Source: Biomphalaria glabrata
Taxonomy: Eukaryota > Mollusca > Gastropoda > Planorbidae
Length of the DNA stretch: 64,000 nt
Assembly (NCBI RefSeq): GCF_947242115.1
Contig: NC_074716.1
Span: forward strand, 12,955,365 to 13,019,364
Direction of reading: 5' to 3'
The translations under genes and the position numbers were made by a program. The stretch's first letter is position 1. Every line of letters begins with the position of its first letter. This document shows, in pieces, positions 1 through 13,200 of this stretch. The notes under the pieces were generated by a model that worked only from the letters and a program-made list of their open reading frames with translations, made no database searches and was not told the DNA's origin.

Positions 1-267
1 TTTTAACTGCTGTCTAGATTGGAGATGTAAAGCTGGGAGCAGCGTTTTAACTGCTGTCTAGATTGGAGATGTAAAGCTGGGAGCAGCGTTTTAACTGCTG
101 TCTAGATTGGAGATGTAAAGCTGGGAGCAGCGTTTTAACTGCTGTCTAGATTGGAGATGTAAAGCTGGGAGCAGCGTTTTAACTGCTGTCTAGATTGGAG
201 ATGTAAAGCTGGGAGCAGCGTTTTAACTGCTGTCTAGATTGGAGATGTAAAGCTGGGAGCAGCGTTT
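1..267. repeat. 44-bp minisatellite, six copies
   Basis: Six head-to-tail, essentially identical 44-bp units that begin TTTTAACTGCTGTCTAGATT and end GGGAGCAGCG. The array reaches the left edge of the window, so its true length is unknown. The last unit runs into CAGCGTTTCGCAAACTG, which resembles the terminus of a hAT-type transposon, but no matching right end was found. Confidence 0.95.
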
Positions 268-921
268 CGCAAACTGTGTGGAATACCTCACCAAGGGTCG
301 CGCGACGTTACGGCAGGGGGGTGCGAAGGCAGTGCTTTTTTAAGAAGACAAAATCTGCGTACTTGTATTACTGTTATATATCCACAAATAAAACAAGCAA
401 AAAACAATTGAAAAACAATTAAAACGGTATACACTGGCTTCTGCAAGATTCAAGATCCTACACAGAAGAGTAAACATCTAAAGGGAGCTAATTTCAAATG
501 AGATTTTTCTTTGTTATTTCTAGTTCGAGAACTTTCGAGAACATTTTGAAAATGTATATATAGAAGAGACGAGGGTTTTTTTTTCGTAGGTTCACAAATA
601 AGTTTGTTCGGTCAATAAGTTTCAAGATTCATGTTGAGTCTATTTTTTTCAATACACTATTGGAATGAATTATATATTCTTACTTGATATAGCCTATATT
701 TTGTATTCAATATTTTTATGATCTCTACTTGAAGAATTAGAAAATATAAGTTCATAAGGAAAGATTCTGTTAGTTCTTCACTAAACAGAAAGTCACGGCC
801 AAACTTAGGACATTGGGGCAACAGATTGAACTTCTGAGAACATTTGAGTGTATTCACAACCCGATTCTATTGTAACATGGTCCCATATTGTATTCAAACT
901 GATTCTTTGTCTCATTATCAG
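268..921. other. Intron or upstream sequence, no gene seen
   Basis: AT-rich sequence between the minisatellite and the first recognisable exon. Positions 262-325 are GC-richer and look like a decayed hAT-type terminus. Nothing else recognisable; the remainder is probably an intron of the gene whose exons start at 922. Confidence 0.4.
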
Positions 922-3358
922 CAAGAGCCAATGAAAGAATGGGCGAGATGGGAGACAACCTTATGTCCTATCTATTTGACGGTGTGAAACGAGCCGAACA
1001 CTCAGCAGACGTGAACATTGTCAAGACGCCGTTACAGGAAAATGTTCTTCGCTGGATGGCCGTGGCCATTACCGCCACAATTTACATAGTTATGTGAGTC
1101 ACTAGATGTTTCTTTTTTGTTGTTTGTTTGTTGTTGTTTTTTTTGTTTGGGGTTTTTTTTCGACATTACCAATTATGTGTGTGTGAACTCAAGTAGGCTA
1201 TACGCTAGTCCGGCGTTTCTCAATCTCAAGGGAGCTGCGACGTCCTGACAAGAAAAGGGGAAGGGCGGCGGCACCCCAGTAATAATGCAGTGGGTAACGA
1301 GTCACATACCTGTGACTGGCAATACCATTGCAGACTCCTTGTCCCACCAGGAAAGGCTAACACCAGTTAACACTAACTACCGAGCAGGCTGTGAGTTTCC
1401 ATCATGCTTCAGCTACAATCCAAAAAAATAGAAACTGATAAGTGGTTTGAGCGCTGATACAAGTCCCAAAAATCCCGCGGAGTCTGGGAGCACACGAGGC
1501 GCCCTGAACGCGTTTCCCCGTGGCGGAAGCGGCCCAGACCTGAGCAACCTATTATAATACAGTGTAGGCCAGGCCATTGTACCGTTGGCTCATATTTATA
1601 AGGGTATGACCGAATATCGACTCATGGTGCCCCTGCTGCTGGGAAGAATAGGTAAACATGTCTCAAATTCCTTTTGACTGCCCCAGATCTCCGTCTCGAC
1701 AGGTCTGGGAAAACCAAAAATTCTCGACCTGTATGATGACATATTTGCACTACAAAAAAAAAGAGGAGGATTTGAACCTCTAAAGCCCTCACTCAAACAG
1801 AGTTTGATGAAAATGATGCTTATTAATCCATGTCTGAATATGAGTAAAATGACATTATTCAATCTTCAGGATGGACTTATCTAGTGTAGAAAACACTTAA
1901 TAATTATGTAGTTAACACTAGTCCCGAGAAAAAAATAACTCGTTTTAGTGAGATTTTATATTGCACATTTTAATTATAAATATAGTGTTGATTTAATAGA
2001 CTTGAAAAATAAAGTCTGAGAATGGTGTTATATTTATGACTATAAGTTTGTTTTTCTATTTCATTACATTCTTAAAAGTTAAAATCTTCCAGGACCTCAA
2101 TGTACACTTGTATTTTAAATTCAAGATCGGATCATTCGGATGTATTAATTAGTTGTTTAAATGTACAGTGGTAAGGGGGGTATTCTAGATCTAGTGTTTC
2201 CATACAGACAAAAATGTGGGAAACCCTTCGAGACCGAAGGAAAAACAAAAGACGTTTTAGACCACGAGAAAAACAATGGACACAGACATAGCTTACATTT
2301 TGTTCCCCCTCCGATGTTGTTAATATCACACCAATTCATGTCTAGCACTAGTTCAACCGCCTCTTTCCCATTTCCTGCGCTATGACACCAGCAAGTGCTC
2401 ATTACGTTGATTTCAAACACCAAACGGCAGACTTCCAAGTGGAATTTAGATCTACATCCCAGGTTGAGCAGCATCAACCTGTTTTCAAGATGGTCACTAA
2501 ATAAGACTAAGTAGACAGTCACTAAGGAGGTCACTGTTTCGTGTAGGCTGTTTGTACGTTTTAAAAGCTTTGATCTTGACTATTTATGATGATTAATTAT
2601 GTTTAATACTAATTGAAGTTAACTAGTTCGCTACTAATACAAAACCTAACGAAGAGCATAACACAACTCATTTTTTTTTATTCTGAAGGAACACCCAAAA
2701 CAAATGAAACAAAAAAACAATTACTTAAGCTCTATTCAATGAGCTTATATCCATTTAATCTGTACAGCCTCTTTTAATTCAATACAGCCCCATTTAATTT
2801 AGTACAGCCCCATTTAATTTCGTACAGCCTCTTTTAATTTAATACAGCCCCATTTAATTTAATACAGCCCCATTTAATTTCGTACAGCCCCATTTAATTT
2901 CGTACAGCCTCTTTTAATTTAATACAGCCCCATTTAATTTAGTACAGCCCCATTTAATTTCGTACAGCCTCTTTTAATTTAATACAGCCCCATTTAATTT
3001 ACTACAGCCCCATTTAATTTCGTACAGCCTCTTTTAATTTAATACAACCCCATTAAATTTCGTACAACCCCATTTAATCAATGAAGTCCATTCGATCAGT
3101 AAATCCTCCTATAAAGCCTCATTTCATCAGGAGTGCTAGGTAGGCTACTTGTTCATCACGCTCTGTTCTTTTCTCTCTCGTCTGCTCTAGGGCTGCTGTA
3201 TCTTATCTTCTGCTACACTGCATCAAGCGGATCTTCACTTCAAAGGTTTGTTTAGGCAATTCAGTTTATCTTACTCTTAGTGCCATTGGACTATTGGCTA
3301 GTTACGATTTCCCCATTAGTCATATAACTTATTTACTGTCTTTCTTTGTTTCTAGTAA
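922..3358 (+). CDS. C-terminal exons of an unidentified single-pass membrane protein
   Basis: Two consecutive exons and a stop can be read with compatible phases. Exon 922-1093 follows an acceptor (CTCATTATCAG) and ends at GTGAGT. Exon 3191-3245 follows CTGCTCTAG and ends at GTTTGT. The last acceptor (TTTGTTTCTAG) is followed at once by TAA (3356-3358). The peptide starts ANERMGEMGDNLMSYLFDGV, continues with a charged stretch and ends in one hydrophobic segment (about WMAVAITATIYIVMAAVSYL) followed by CIKRIFTSK and the stop. This is the pattern of a tail-proximal transmembrane anchor with a short basic end. Earlier exons lie left of the window. I do not recognise the family. If the second intron is not spliced, the frame stays open to about 3435, so the exact C-terminus is uncertain. 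Confidence 0.6.
1094..3190. other. Intron with decayed repeats
   Basis: Intron of the preceding gene. It holds poly-T stretches, a possible hAT-like terminus near 1214 (GGCGTTTCTCAATCTC), a GC-richer block at 1440-1560, the 3' end of a SINE near 2691-2727 (CTGAAGGAACACCCAAAAC) and the 20-bp tandem array listed separately. The short frames around 1600-2530 show no coding signature. Confidence 0.4.
2761..3080. repeat. 20-bp tandem array (CATTTAATTTMGTACAGCCC)
   Basis: About 16 units of 20 bp in two interspersed variants, one with CAGCCCCATTTAATTT and one with CAGCCTCTTTTAATTT. The alternation gives a higher-order pattern of 60 to 100 bp, which suggests expansion of multi-unit blocks. It is intronic and not coding. 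Confidence 0.9.
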
Positions 3359-4249
3359 AAAAATGGGTACGTTATTTTTCCCACACCCATTCTCGGATCA
3401 GGCTGAAACTTCGCTCAATTATTCATTGACATAGACAAGACATTAATAAAAAAGAATGTATCTAATTAGACAATTAATTACTGGTAACTCATTATTTTAT
3501 TTAATAGCAACAAGGGAAACTAATACTTCAGTTTTCACATATATGGCTAAATTTGTTGTGTTTAGTCCCCTTAAATAATTGTTGGGTGAAAACGGATCTT
3601 ACGATTTTTCTAAAAATTCTAAAGCTGCTGTAGGAAAAGTTTTACAAGCGTTACAGTTGGGGGGGGGGGGGACTTAAATTTCATAGAAAACGAGAAAATA
3701 TTTCTCTGGAACAGACTTAACGTCCTCGAGTATTTCACATTCCAGAATGGCTTAAAAAGTTCAATCAATTAATGTTCAAGAGAATCCTCTTGTAACACTA
3801 GATCTCAAGGCCTATCATTTGAATATTTATAAAGTCTAGTAGATTTGGTTAACCAGGATTCTTACTAGGGGAGAAAGGGAAAATTGGTCGGGATAAAAAA
3901 AAAATTATAATCTCACATTCTTTAGTGATCAAGAGAAACTTAATCGCTCTGTAAGTTGCATGATTGAGATATGTCTATAGTCTTTCAAAAAAAAAAAGTA
4001 TTTTCAATGTTTTTCTTGGTGTTATAAAATATTTGTTTATATATAACATATTTTTATCTCTATTCTGTATACTCTGTTTTGTTATACATATATTTGTCTA
4101 CATTATAGCGTATAATATGTAGATATGTAGACACGTTTGTTAGGCCTATACACATATATGGCATATCTATTTTTGTGTATTGTAGACTTCCTTTCGTAGT
4201 AAATGCAATTGGTTATGCATAACATTACAGTAATTGTGTACTTTAAATC
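3359..4249. other. Non-coding, dispersed repeat and homopolymers
   Basis: The segment near 3360-3540 (TTTTTCCCACACCCATTCTC onward) resembles the segment at 5020-5170, so both are copies of one dispersed family. A G tract of about 12 lies near 3660. No gene seen; if the preceding stop is right, the first part is 3' UTR. Confidence 0.4.
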
Positions 4250-4606
4250 CTTTTTGTTATATTTGTAGGCTATATAACATTTATCTTTTTTGTTTAATGT
4301 AGACCCTCTTTTCTTATATTTGTAGGCTATATAACATTTATCTTTTTTGTTTAATGTAGACCCTCTTTTCTTATATTTGTAGGCTATATAACATTTATCT
4401 TTTTTGTTTATTGTAGGCCCTCTTTTGTTATATTTGTAGGCTATATAACATTTATCTTTTTTGTTTACTGTAGGCCCTCTTTTGTTATATTTGTAGGCTA
4501 TATAACATTTATCTTTTTTGTTTACTGTAGGCCCTCTTTTGTTATATTTGTAGGCTATATAACATTTATCTTTTTTGTTTACTGTAGGCCCTCTTTTGTT
4601 ATATGC
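4250..4606. repeat. 57-bp minisatellite, six copies
   Basis: Six tandem 57-bp units, recognisable by GTAGGCTATATAACATTTAT at 57-bp spacing. Early units carry AATGTAGACCC and later ones ACTGTAGGCCC, so the right half was probably amplified most recently. Confidence 0.93.
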
Positions 4607-4907
4607 CTTGGGCTAGACGTCAAGACATGAAAAAAGGTTAGGTCGTGTTTCAGTATTTCATTCTCTCTTTCTCTCCTATTCATTTTCACTCTCCTTTCTC
4701 ACTCAATTGATCTCTCATTTTCTATCAGATCTTTATTTTACTTTCTTTATTTCATTCGTTCTGTTTCTATCTCTATTTATGGATGCCTTTAATGTATTTT
4801 ATTTTCAACAAAGGGGACCCAATAAATCGGCCCCAGTTATGTGGACGGGCCAGAGCAACCCTACAGCCAACGTTCATCTCAGCTGTGTTTTTCTTACCAA
4901 GCGTATA

Positions 4908-4988
4908 TTAACTATTTCTCTCCGTTATTTTTTAACACGTTCTGATGGAATCAACGTTGGTAGCGTCCGTTAGGAGAGAAATAGTTAA
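4908..4988. repeat. Inverted repeat, 16-bp perfect stem
   Basis: TTAACTATTTCTCTCC at 4908-4923 is the exact reverse complement of 4973-4988, with 49 bp between. The unit lies within the dispersed repeat that continues to about 5170. Probably part of a repeat family and not a regulatory hairpin. Confidence 0.85.
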
Positions 4989-5289
4989 CTCACTCCGTCT
5001 TTCTGTTTGGAAGGACTTTTTTTTCCACACGTTTTCTTCCACTCTCGAATCAAGTTGAAACTTTACACTAACAACACACTGTGGAGGACAACACATAATC
5101 AGGAACAACAAAAAAACTCGTTACTTAATTAGTGGTTATTAACTAATTTTGTTTTATATAGAAACGGGAAATATATCTTTTACAGTATTGAGATATATGT
5201 CAGTAATTGGGCAGTTTTTTCTCTTATGTATGCTTTTTTTTTTAAAGTATTGTTTTTTATTCTGACAAGCCAAAAGTCATGCGGTGTCA

Positions 5290-5925
5290 GGAACCCAAAT
5301 TCCCTGCTCGGACCTGAGACGAAGTATTGCCTCTGCCACCTATCAAGAGTGGCAGAACCGATGGGAGGCTGAGACTCACAATTAACTCAGGCAGGTTGTG
5401 GCGGATGTCAGGTGGCGGCCCACATCTAAGGGTCTGACAAAGCGTGGTAGCTCGACCATGTCCAGACTTAGGATTGGCCACACCTACATCACGCACTCTT
5501 TTGTGCTGAAGAGAGACGAGCCCCCACTTTGTGAGTACTGTGACTCTCGCCTCACCGTGGAACATATCCTAGTTGATTGCCCAGATACCAGGATGTCAGG
5601 GAGAAATATTTTAGAGCCACTAACTTAAAAACACTATTTGATAATGTCGACCCTGGGAAGGTACTGGGCTTTATCCGGGAAGTGGGGTTATCTACGAAGA
5701 TCTTATTTATGAATTTGTGAACATGTACTATTTACATTAGATTTTTACCAAATAATTAGATTTTTACTACCTTTACTATTTTAACTGTGAATAGACCTTG
5801 ATTTTAATGATATGACTGTATAGAATTTGGCCCTTGTTGTTTAGAGAGAGAGTAGTCCTTAAGGGACTGCAGGCACGACATGGCCTAAATTGTGCCGATA
5901 TGCCTAAAATCAAAATCAAATCAAA
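5290..5925 (+). mobile_element. 5'-truncated LINE, C-terminal end and 3' UTR (Nimbus/I-like)
   Basis: The frame at 5329-5628 reads RWRPTSKGLTKRGSS, then SRLRIGHTYITHSF, then a Cys-x2-Cys...His-x4-Cys knuckle (CEYC...HILVDC). This is the usual C-terminal tail after the RNase-H-like part of I/Jockey-group LINEs. An in-frame stop at 5386-5388 and loss of frame after the knuckle show it is dead. The 3' UTR ends TGTGCCGATATGCCTAAAAT followed by a CAAAATCAAAT tail. A second copy of the same terminus lies at 38918-38965. Assignment to Nimbus is from memory of snail LINEs and is tentative. Confidence 0.82.
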
Positions 5926-7202
5926 AGTTTGTCTCTAAAGAGAAATGTATTTTGATGGTTGATAAAACGAGGGTTTGAACCCATGCGCAGCAATGAAGGA
6001 CATACTTTTTTGTTTCTAATTTAAAACAAAATGCTATATCTGCTCTCCCTTTGTTACAAATCTCCATAAACACTTTTTGAACAGAACTTTGTTGTCATGA
6101 CATTATTAATTTATGCACGTCTGCTCCACAGACAGCGGAAGTAGGTCAAATGACAGCTGGTAAGAATTACAATTAGTTTTTATTGTATTTATTTAAACTA
6201 ATAACTAGATATAGCTATAGTTCTCTACAAAACGAAAATAGGCCATCATTTTCCAGGAGTATTGGAGTCACACAAATATTCACTCAGAGTAGCTTTTTAC
6301 TTGTGTGTCTTTCTAGTTATTCTTAAACAATTTGTGTAAATTAGTTGTAAAATCTAGATTTATAACATACAAAAAAAAAGTCAAGTGTAAAGAGTGGAAT
6401 AAATTTAGAATTGTCTTGTACCTCTCGAATTGTTCTATAGGATGAGAAAACCTTTCATGAAAATTTCATGTTTCAAAACTAAAAAGAGACGAGGGGATGT
6501 TTGGGCCAAAACGCAATATAGAGCCTATCGAATACTTAGATACTGAATTAATAATCTGAAAAAATAGACTTTGAATGTAGGTTTATTCATTGGGGCGGGG
6601 GGTGAAATTAGAATTTACGAGATAAATGTATGCTTGGTGGTGGGGGGAGGGGCAATACAGTGTAATAGAATCTCGATTTCGAGGTCTAAAATATTAACGT
6701 TGAAATAACCAGTAGGCCTCTATATAAACCTAAACATGAGTGCACTATTTCTGTTCCTGGACAATAAAACAGGAGGGAAGCATCATACAGATTAAATATA
6801 AGTAATTCGGTAGGAATAAGAGGAGAGGCGGTCTAAAGGGTTGGCGAGTGGAGAAGCCGCCCCAAACCACGCGCCTACTATAAAGAGAATTTTTTTATTA
6901 CCGCCAGCCCTGATATGATACTTGCCCGGGGCTCCTTGCAATGCTAAGACCGCCTCTGTGCGGAAACATTTAATTGATCACATCTCTCTAGTCTAAACAA
7001 TCACGTCATAGAACTTCTATGTTAGCAGGTTTTGAGCCCGATACATCTGAGTCTAAAACATCAAGAATTTAATAATGTGGTGACATGATAGCGTTCTTGG
7101 CTCGACATTAAGATTAAGAAATGGTAGGGAAATGATCCACTCTAAACAAGTTATCTAATTATTATTTTTTTACAAAAATTTAAACTTTTGACTGCCAAAA
7201 TA
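5926..7202. other. Intergenic, one possible small MITE
   Basis: AT-rich upstream region of the large ORF. AGAGGCGGTCT at 6824-6834 is inverted at 6947-6957 around a GC-rich core, a possible 134-bp MITE without a clear target duplication. A tRNA-like B-box (GGGTTTGAACCC) occurs near 5967. No confident promoter element was found before 7203. Confidence 0.4.
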
Positions 7203-10200
7203 ATGTTGTTTGAACTAAACCGTTGCAGCTTACCCAATAAAAGTTCCAGAAGTCAAGCGATGAGTGTCCAGAACATATTGAATCGAAGAAGTATTAAGGA
7301 AAAACTCGTGGAACCGCCCCTGGACCAGCAAAGGGACAATGCTGGAAGACTCAATGTCAGTGGAAACAGGTCTCAGTCTGATGACGATAACTTCAAGAGC
7401 GCGAATATTTTAAGCGCTGGCCGAAAACAATTAGAACATCCCGACCCGGCAGCTTTTGTTGCTACCGTCGGTAAACAAAGTCAGACAATCCAAAAAGAAA
7501 TGCCACATGAACAGTATTCCAATTGGAATCGGCTACAGGACAAAGAAATTCAGTCAAATCGATGTCACGTGACCACGTCTCAACTTTCGGGGAAAAGTTC
7601 TTCTTCCATGTCAACGTCCATACGTGGCTCAATTACCCTCACAGCAGAAGAGGCAACAGTGGCATTACTTCAGGGCGACTTCAGCGGTGGTGTGAGCTCA
7701 ACCAGACCAGGGGTCAAGACTTGCTTCCAGCGTGTCAATAAAGGTATCAAGAAATATGATTACGAGGCTGTTATTCGTCCGCAGGAAATGACTGCGGGAA
7801 AAGCTTTTGGTTGCGGTAAAGGAAATAAAAAGGATGCGCTCCATACAGGCAAGACCATTCAACAATATACTACGAAGTCAACTACAAATGGCAAAACCTC
7901 TGTTGTTCTTCAGGCAGTGCATTCGTACATAAACTTGACAAATGACCCTTTGGTTAGCCAGGAATCTACTCCCGAAAACACACCATCGTATGATCCGTTA
8001 TCTAAGACCGTTAAAAAGCGGAACGAGACGTCAAGCAGACTACACTCTCACAACCCACGATCACACCAAGTCTACCAGAAGAGTAAAATCTCCGTAGCAA
8101 GTAACGCTAGCAAAAAACAAAAATGTGGTGTGGGTGACGAGAAGGTGAACAGAAGTGAGCTGAACTCTAACCCCTTGTTGTCTCCCTACAAAGTATACGT
8201 CACATCTCCAACGGATGCTCAGCAATGTAACCATGTGAGGCAGACAAGGATGGAACAATTAGATAACAAATACAAAATCAAGATGGCTAAGAAAAGGAAG
8301 CGCTCTTTCTCAAGAGAAGATGCTTGTATTGAGGGAGTCCGTGAGGCTGTTGATATATGTGCAGATCCAAAAGTGTATCGATTGCCCAGCCACGCTCAAG
8401 ACAACAGCCCCATGAGGCAAGTCAACGCTGGGTACTCGATTTCAATGAGAAGTAAGACGAATGTGAGAATCCCCAAATCTGGAGGTGAACACTGCACACA
8501 GCCCAACAAAGGAAGTGGTGACATAGCTAGACCACCTGTGCGTGAGCAGTGGCATTGCTTTAATGCTTTGCGCAAGATCAACCAAGCCACTCCAAATCGG
8601 CCAGTCATCTCTAGAAGCCAATCTCTTCTCAATCGTAAAAAAAACTTCAAGGCTAATAGAAGTAGCATAAGAACTAGCAACAAACATCAAGCACCTAACT
8701 TCATCGCCGCCAGAAATGTTTCCTCTAACATGAATCCTCTTTCGCCTGACTCGCCTCGTTATTCAGACAGACGAGCTGCGCGTTTTCATGCCTTCCCGGC
8801 AACATCAGTGCGACAGGGCGCTCAACATACTATAGTTAACCCCACGCAGTTGAGACAAGTAATCGATGAGCGCCACTTAAGAGATAGTCGTTTACCTGGA
8901 GATGTCACAAACAAGGCAAAAGGTAAGGTTAGCAACAGTGCGCAAAGAAAAAACGGCCGCAATGTGAGTGACGATCCGTTCTCAATGAACTCAACACGCT
9001 TCGATGTTTCTTCGCTTAACAACCCAATCGGAGACTCGATTTTCCCAACTCAAGGAAGAAGCAATTTGTGCAAGTCCCGAAAGCTCTGCCCGAAAGATAA
9101 AAGCATCGTTGCGAGAGATTCTCCTCCTTTTAACACCACTCTGAAAGGCAAGCGCAGTAACTCCAAACGCGCGGAGAAAGTGTATTACTTCCACTACGAC
9201 AGCGACAATGAGTCATGTGATGTGGACTTGAAAGTCGCAAGGGAAGGCAGCTTTCATGAGGAGGAAGATTTTCTAAGCGTCAAAGTGAATCCGGGCAACA
9301 GCAGTAGTCAGTTAATATCCCATTTGAGTTCACCCCACTACAGAAGCAATAAGGTACGCGCCAAACCTGTCATAATATCCCATATCAGGCTTAGTTCCAG
9401 CAGTTCATCCTTCAGCGACGTTGAGCCTGAGATTGTAAAGCAAAGCGACCTTGGTGCAAATTTTAAACATAATCTTCATTTACAACAACCCGACTCGACG
9501 TCCGATGATGTCTCTTGGGTTCATAGTGGAAGACCTAAAGAAAATGTTATGGTAAAGAAAAGTAAAATCCCACTGCCAATAAAGCCTAACTTACAGCAAG
9601 TGAAGGGGCAGTGGGGAACGAAACCTCCGGCAAAGCCTGCATATAAAGGTCATAAATATGAAACTCTTCGCCACACTCGAGTTTCTACAGTTCACCCTAA
9701 TAGATCATCGACTTTGTCCAACAGCTACGGGGCAGCTGTAAAAAATGCATCACCGTCGACTCAGCAGAAGATTTTTCGAACGGTGAAGGCGCAACAACGT
9801 GACGTTCCTTCGATCTCCAGGTCACCTGTTCGTAGGTCGCATCAAAAACTGAACAAAGTCACGCTGAGAAACGAAAGATTTTCAACTATTCCAGAAATGT
9901 CCGAAGATAATTTGGCTGTAATTGGTGACAACAGCAGCGAATGTACTGTAGTCGAAGAGTCAAAGCCAAAACAAAAAGATAATGAAAGAGTAAAACAGAA
10001 AACTAAAACTGTCAATGAAGACCAGCTTCTTCACGCTGAAGATAAGGTCCTGGCAAATGTAAGAAATTCTGCAAAGCTGGGGGAAAGAAGAAATGTAATA
10101 GTTAAGCCACCTTTAAGAAAAACTATGTCTTACCGACAAGAACCACCTAGTGTTCGAGATAAGAAGGGTGATAACTCAGTTCACCATTTCGGAGCAAAGG

Positions 10201-13200
10201 CAGAAGTACAAAAGAGGAAACAAGATTACGACAAAGTTGAACAAGGGAGAGCTAAAGATCGGCATGAATTGGGAATTCTGGAAGATAACCTCCGTCACAT
10301 GATATCCAAATCCGACAAGACCATAACGCCTTTTCCCAGTACAATTGAAACTATAAAACAACCTACAGTCGTAAATGAAAGTACTACGAACGTTTCGATT
10401 CCTCCAAAGCTCCACGAAGCCCTCTCTCATCCTGAGTCAACTAACCCGGCTCATTGTCAATCCCCTGCTGCCAACTCTGTTACTAATACGAACGTGACGA
10501 TGAAGAGCTCCATTCAAAGTGACTACTTTCCCATTACCTGCGTTACTTATAAAGATTATTACTCTATGTCCGAAAAAAATAGTCCGATGGCGAGTGACGT
10601 AATATCGCCAAGCAAAATCAAACTGACCACACCACATTCTGTCACCAGTAATTCCACCACTTGCTTTCCTCCAACTAAGCTGAACCTCAGAGCTTCCTCT
10701 AACTTGTCGTTTAATGTGAGGATTAGAAGCAAGACCGCGTCTCAAGGTGTGACCAGAGGGCAGCTCCCGCTTGGCCCAGGCAACAACCAAAAAAATGTAG
10801 ACACGATTTTGTCAAAGACTTCGCATTCAGCACAATTCGACCAAAAAGGGAATAAAACTAGAGGCGATCTTGGGAAGGGTCGCAAAGTCGTCAATGTCCC
10901 ACTCAGCCCTCAGCGTCCAGTGCTTCAATGTTCTCATTCTAAGAGTTCCTTGAGCAGCTTCGAATGTATTTCTATAGCAAAACCAGAAGAGGCTTCGGAA
11001 ATCATGGCAGGTCTGAGAGACACTTTACTTTCTAGACGTCAGAAAAGCTTTAACACTAAGAAGAGCCCAAAAGATAATTTCAAAAGAAAAAAATTGTCAA
11101 GGACTGGCGCTGGCGAGCAGATATTGGATACTTTCAACATCTCAAATCATGACAGTTTACAGCACCAGAACGCTCACGATGCATTTAAAAATGTTCCTAT
11201 TCCAATCTTCGAAAGCTCTTTATCCAAAATCAGCACAAGTGACAACGAATCAGCAAGGACATTGTCCCATTGCTCCAACCTCTCTAGGAAAAGATGCTCA
11301 TGGATACCATCAAATAATTTTGAGACAGAGATAAAAAGTCATAAAATGCAAAGAGTTCAGTCCCCAGTAAGCATGAACAAATCCCCAACACCCAGAAAAC
11401 TATTGAAAGACATGGAATCCAGTGAGAAGCATGTCGTTGGTCATTACAAAAACGCACACAGGAAATGGGATTCAAAATGCCCAAAAAAGGGAGTTGATGA
11501 AAACTTTGATGCTTGGCTGACGGCTAATGCTCATTCGAAGATAGAAAAGACGCCTGAGCATACACCGCCACCCAACAAAAACGCGCTGGGGCCACGTGCT
11601 GGAAACGTAAATGTGGCTCTTGAATCCGTCCCTAGACATCTCCTAGGCAACGTAGACGAACTGAGGGAAAAATATTTAAAAGAGATGCTGTCTAAAGATA
11701 TATATGAACAGCTTTCAATAGACGTCAGCCCAGCGGGCTACAGAAAGTCCATCATTGACCACTATCAGTTTGAGATGATGTCACTAAACAGCCAATCGCG
11801 CAAACCTGTGGCTGACAAGAAGCCAACATATTACAAGCGTGTTAGTCCATCCATCGGCCAAGACGCAGACATCAATGAGAAGACCAGTAGAGACAGCATA
11901 AAACGGGACGAGATGGAGAACACTGTGAATTTGAAATCTTTTAAAACTGAACTGAGCCCAGTTTCAAAACGCCCGTTAGGTTTCAACGATTATGTTAGGA
12001 GTGAACCGACCCATAACAGTTATGTAAACTACCATGACGTTGAGAAACAAGTACTAAAAATTAATAATTACCAACAGCCAGAAGAATCCCCGCCTGCAAG
12101 CTTGAAACGATATAACCAGATGTCGCCAATATTAAGGTCAGAATACGGCGTGACTGAGGTTCACTTTGATGGCTCCACTCGAGACTACCGACTTATCAAC
12201 GATGTCTCCTCTTTGTTGAGAGCCAGCCCTTACGAGCTCGGAGACGAAGAGACATTCGGCTCTCTGCAGAAGTACATCGCGACGAGCCAGAAGGCCATCG
12301 CTGAAAGCACGTGCAACGTGGGCGTAGTCAGAGGGCAGGACTGCGATAACAAGCTTGACGCCTTTATAGGAGCGATTTGCAATCGAGCCAAACTGTACAT
12401 CGCGAAAACAAACCACAGAGTCAAAGAAAACGAGCCGAGTCACAAAAGACCGATGGTGGTAGAAAATATTCGTGCAATAGAGGCCAACAAAGTATATTTA
12501 GACAATGAAGCTAGAGACAGCCAACAAATAATAGATAATAGTAAAAACAAAATGTGCAGCTATCTTAAGCAGCCATATAAATCTAGTAACCAGATAAACG
12601 CATCTATTAACATAGCCAGCATTCTTATCAAAGACAACGGCCGCTTGTTGGAAACAGATGAACTAACGCCAAATAACATAGAGTCTGAACAGCTAAGCAG
12701 GCTTGCCCTCACAAAATCCCCAGTGCCAAAAAAAGATGACATTAAGCCTGCCTGGAGAACAGAATCGAGCCCTTCTCGTCTAGTTCCAAAAAAAGAAAAC
12801 GTACAAGTCTCACGAGATGAAAACGAGGATTTGGAGTTCTGGACTGACACGGGCGGTTCACACTGCAAGGCTGAACAAACGAGAAGAATCAACTTGAAAG
12901 AAAATCCTGCAGTGATCCAGGCTATACGCCAAGCTAACAACGAGGAGCAGCAACGATCTGGCGAGTGCCAACTTTCTTGCGTGCAAACACCAACTAACCA
13001 ACCAAACAAAGACCAGAACCATATAAAGATTCCGTCTGAATCTCAAAAGCTAAACCAGATAGAATCGTCCCGAAATGACTCGACGGACGCCGTTGACTTC
13101 GACAGATATAGACGGAGCTTACGTAGGGTAGAGTTTCGCGGCAGAGGCAATAACAAATATGTGACATCAGCTTTGCGTTATACTAGAAATAAGTTTGAAA

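Noticed and set aside
1-267. Regular repeats that might be a CRISPR array
   Set aside because: The 44-bp units are directly adjacent with no unique spacers, and the window is eukaryotic.
262-325. hAT transposon beginning at CAGCGTTTCGCAAACTG
   Set aside because: No matching inverted right end or target duplication was found, so borders cannot be set.
5960-5985. tRNA gene suggested by GGGTTTGAACCC
   Set aside because: Only a B-box-like word; no A box or cloverleaf could be drawn. Other B boxes in the window belong to SINEs.
7188-7202. Start of the large ORF at 7188
   Set aside because: The codon there is TTG; the first ATG in frame is at 7203.
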